Source: Nageia nagi (Eukaryota > Pinophyta). From it: a stretch of 64,000 nt of DNA. Under the pieces are notes generated by a model. That model was given only the letters and a program-made list of their open reading frames with translations, ran no database searches and was not told the DNA's origin. The stretch covers positions 186,434,001 through 186,498,000 of the forward strand of contig JBITNC010000001.1 in NCBI GenBank assembly GCA_050084985.1, read 5' to 3'. The position numbers and the translations under genes are program-made. Of this stretch, positions 61,581 through 64,000 are shown piece after piece (within the stretch, counting starts at the first letter, position 1; every line of letters begins with the position of its first letter).

Positions 61581-62225
61581 GGACATCACACCTATAGGTA
61601 AATGATGCCCATAATGCTAAAGGATAGAAAATTTCAAGACAAATATATATGAACTATATTATGCACAATTATATCAAATAACACCTAAACACTCATAATA
61701 AGAAAACATGAAAGAAAACAAACACTATAAAGAAATCTAAAATAGACTATGGTACATAATATTTTTACATCTAAACCAGTAACACAACATACTTAGGGAT
61801 TTAGGAACCCACTTACATTTTGCTAATGTAGGTACAAAAATCAAAACATCCTTTACCACTAAAACTACATCATTGATGATGTATAGAATATCTTGTAAAA
61901 TATTGATGCTCCCTTTTAATTAAGATTGACTTCTTCTTTCTTTACCCAAACTTGTTTAAGTTTTTTTAGTGACTTTTTGCATCTACATGACCTACACCTA
62001 TTATAAAATTAATATTGAATGCAATTTAATGCATTTACCATTTTGATACATCACTTGGGTTGTTTGGTTATCTTTGATAGGGGATTCTTAAATTTACCAA
62101 GTTGGCTACTATGAGGATATATAGGCCTAACACCATCATCTTCATTTTTTATGTATCATCAATCTAAATTACATTTTGATCTATAAAGTCCTGTATCATA
62201 TTTCTTAAATCCTTATAATTTTTGG
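61581..62225. other. AT-rich sequence, no gene recognised
   Basis: Lies between telomere-like block 3 and the minus-strand gag relic. It may include downstream parts of that element, but no domain is readable. Confidence 0.45.
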
Positions 62226-63963
62226 TTAATTATCTAGAGATCTATGGTAATTACAAAATTTTTCAAGCCTATAATTTTCAAGAACACCATTTGGGAAATT
62301 ATATTTAACAATTAGTGAGAGTTTTATCAGACCTTTATCTACTAATGCATTTAGAATTTTATCAACACTTTCTATTATTTTTTCATAGTTTCTTTTATTC
62401 TCAAAGGATTTTTTACATGTGCTTACCACAACTACCACTTATTTTTGCACATGTGAGATTGGACTATTATCTGGAGATCATTATTTTTTGATGTCTTATA
62501 ATTATGAAAAATACAATATTCTTAATGAAATAATTTCTCAATCATTTTACCTAAATACATATCATCATGATCATGTACTTCTAACTTAAATACAGGTAAT
62601 AAATCATGTACAAAAGTATCCTTTAAATCTTGCTCACTAGAAGTCAATTTATTAGCAATCTTTTTCCACATTTTTATAAAATCAATCAAATATTATCCTT
62701 GTAATTTCTTAACATTACATAAATATTTAAATTCTATTTTATACTAAATATTATATCTAAAATTAGAAATGAATTGCAAAATAAAATCTTCAAATTTGTC
62801 AATACTTTTTTCAGGAAGGGAAAAATACCATTTCAAGGCCTCATCTTTTAAAATACTAAAAAATAATTTTGCAAGCATATCTTGATCATGTAAAAATTCA
62901 ATAACTTCTTCCTAAAACTTCCTAACATGCATTTTGGGATTTTAAAAACCATTAAACTTTGTAAACTTCATGCTTTTTTCACTAATGTAAACTCATGAGA
63001 TAATTTTATCACTCATAGGATATTTTAAGAAAAATAAAACATCTTCATCATCATTACTATAAGTTACTTTTTCCAATTTGATTATTTTTGCCTCTGATTG
63101 ATTTTGAATGTTTGTTAGGGGTATAAGAACCTTTTGGGATGGTGGATGGGGTTGAGATGGGTTTATAGGTTTAAATGATTATTGGGAATCAATATTGGTA
63201 GCTTTTCTCAATTTGGCCTCTTTTATCTTTAAGAATGATCCAATTCTATTGGTTCTTTATTCTTTTATCTCATTTGGTAAGTGATATATGAAATGAAATT
63301 GTTGATCATTGCTGCCTTTTTAGAATTCATCTAACTCCTACATGCCTCCATTCGCATCTAAATTTTAATCTAATACTCTTCTCGCATTTAATTAGACTCT
63401 TTTTCATTAGCATTATTTATCAAAGCATTTAATTTGTTCATGCACATTTTCAACATTTAGAGATTCAATTTCCTTGCTCTTACCTTTATAATTCACACTT
63501 GAATTCTTGTGACTATTTGTATACTTATAAGTAGCATGTGCATTGTGAGAGCTAATATGAACACTATGGATGTCATCCTTTTTACTATTAAATTTCTTTC
63601 TTCTTTATGATCCTTCATTTTCATAATGAAATAATGAATTAGATAAAAGCAAGGTAATTGGTTCTAATTCTAATATTTCATGCTTTGTCAAAATATCAAT
63701 AATATTCTTAACATTATTTGTAACATAATATTCCATTTATTCAGTATGAGCCATGTGCAATTTAATTGACCTAATATTATCAAGAATTATATCAAGATCA
63801 TTAGTATATGATTCATTCATTGAAGTATTAGCTAAATTTTCTTCATTCACACTTTCAAAATCTCCATCAACAAAATCCATGTTAAATTTATTAGGAATTT
63901 GGCCAATTTTACTCATTCAGTAACTAGAATTTACAAATTCAAAATATTCTTCATCAATATCCA
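62226..63963 (-). pseudogene. gag: Ty3/gypsy gag remnant (Tat/Athila-type)
   Basis: The minus-strand frame begins around ATG 63961-63963 (MDIDEEYFEFVNSSY) and reads, with stops, through an acidic and K/E-rich N-terminal region to the capsid core. The core reads MKFTKFNGF, HVRKF, FLHDQDMLAKLFFSILKDEA, LKWYFPLPEKSIDKFEDFIL, QFISNFRYNI, KYLCNVKKLQG, FIKMWKKIANKLTSSEQDLK and HDLLPVFKLEVHDHDDMYLG. The C-terminal piece 62226-62438 has KILNALVDKGLIKLS and EKFCNYHRSLDN, parallel to KKLCDNGMITLPN and EFCAYHRQKGH in the Tat gag at 20849-23284, but ends within the CX2H knuckle. The element is cut by the window edge at one side and by decay or other sequence at the other. Confidence 0.82.
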
Positions 63964-64000
63964 TTTTATGATTTAGATGCGGTTCAAAGAGGTCAATAGG

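Overview
This window reads as intergenic DNA from a large-genome seed plant, with no intact host gene. It is AT-rich and built of nested, heavily decayed retroelements: plant-type Ty3/gypsy (Tat and probably chromovirus), Ty1/copia and LINE families. Most disabling changes are transitions of the kind left by cytosine methylation. Interstitial telomere-like repeats and an 18 kb Tat element would suit a gymnosperm, but that is inference. A 100-N scaffold gap lies at 3638-3737.

Layout. 1-3637: AT-rich, nothing recognised. 3738-7839: minus-strand Ty3/gypsy remnant (gag piece, primer-binding-site relic, long probable LTR). About 9.4-10.4 kb: unidentified minus-strand coding relic. 10.97-13.31 kb: minus-strand LINE relic. 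About 15.3-17.3 kb: a plus-strand LINE (ORF1, endonuclease) cut by a complete Tat-lineage Ty3/gypsy element at 17299-35198 with a CTTTG target duplication. The LINE resumes at 35204. 36712-57030: a direct tandem triplication of a 5.01 kb unit made of the LINE 3' end plus flank. Its third copy is split by a complete 5274 bp Ty1/copia element (50425-55698, TCCAT duplication). The first two copies keep the empty site. 58.25-61.58 kb: three blocks of degenerate TTAGGG-like repeats with a duplicated spacer. 62.2-64.0 kb: minus-strand gag relic of another Ty3/gypsy element.

How the parts work. The Tat element has the order LTR, PBS, leader, gag, protease, G-patch-like segment, reverse transcriptase, RNase H, second (archaeal-type) RNase H, integrase, an extra ORF, a long 3' non-coding region, PPT and LTR. 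The extra ORF after pol contains two diverged copies of one domain I do not recognise. Its LTRs carry an array of about 122 bp units whose paired palindromes look like decayed TGACGTCA (bZIP) sites. The copia element has the order gag, protease, integrase, reverse transcriptase, RNase H. Neither element can be autonomous now because of multiple stops and a pol frameshift in each.

Inferred order of events: LINE insertion; duplication of its 3' part; divergence; copia insertion into the distal copy; a recent unequal exchange that made the hybrid middle copy. The gypsy insertion into the LINE is separate from this series. All identities rest on motifs read by eye; no database search was possible.
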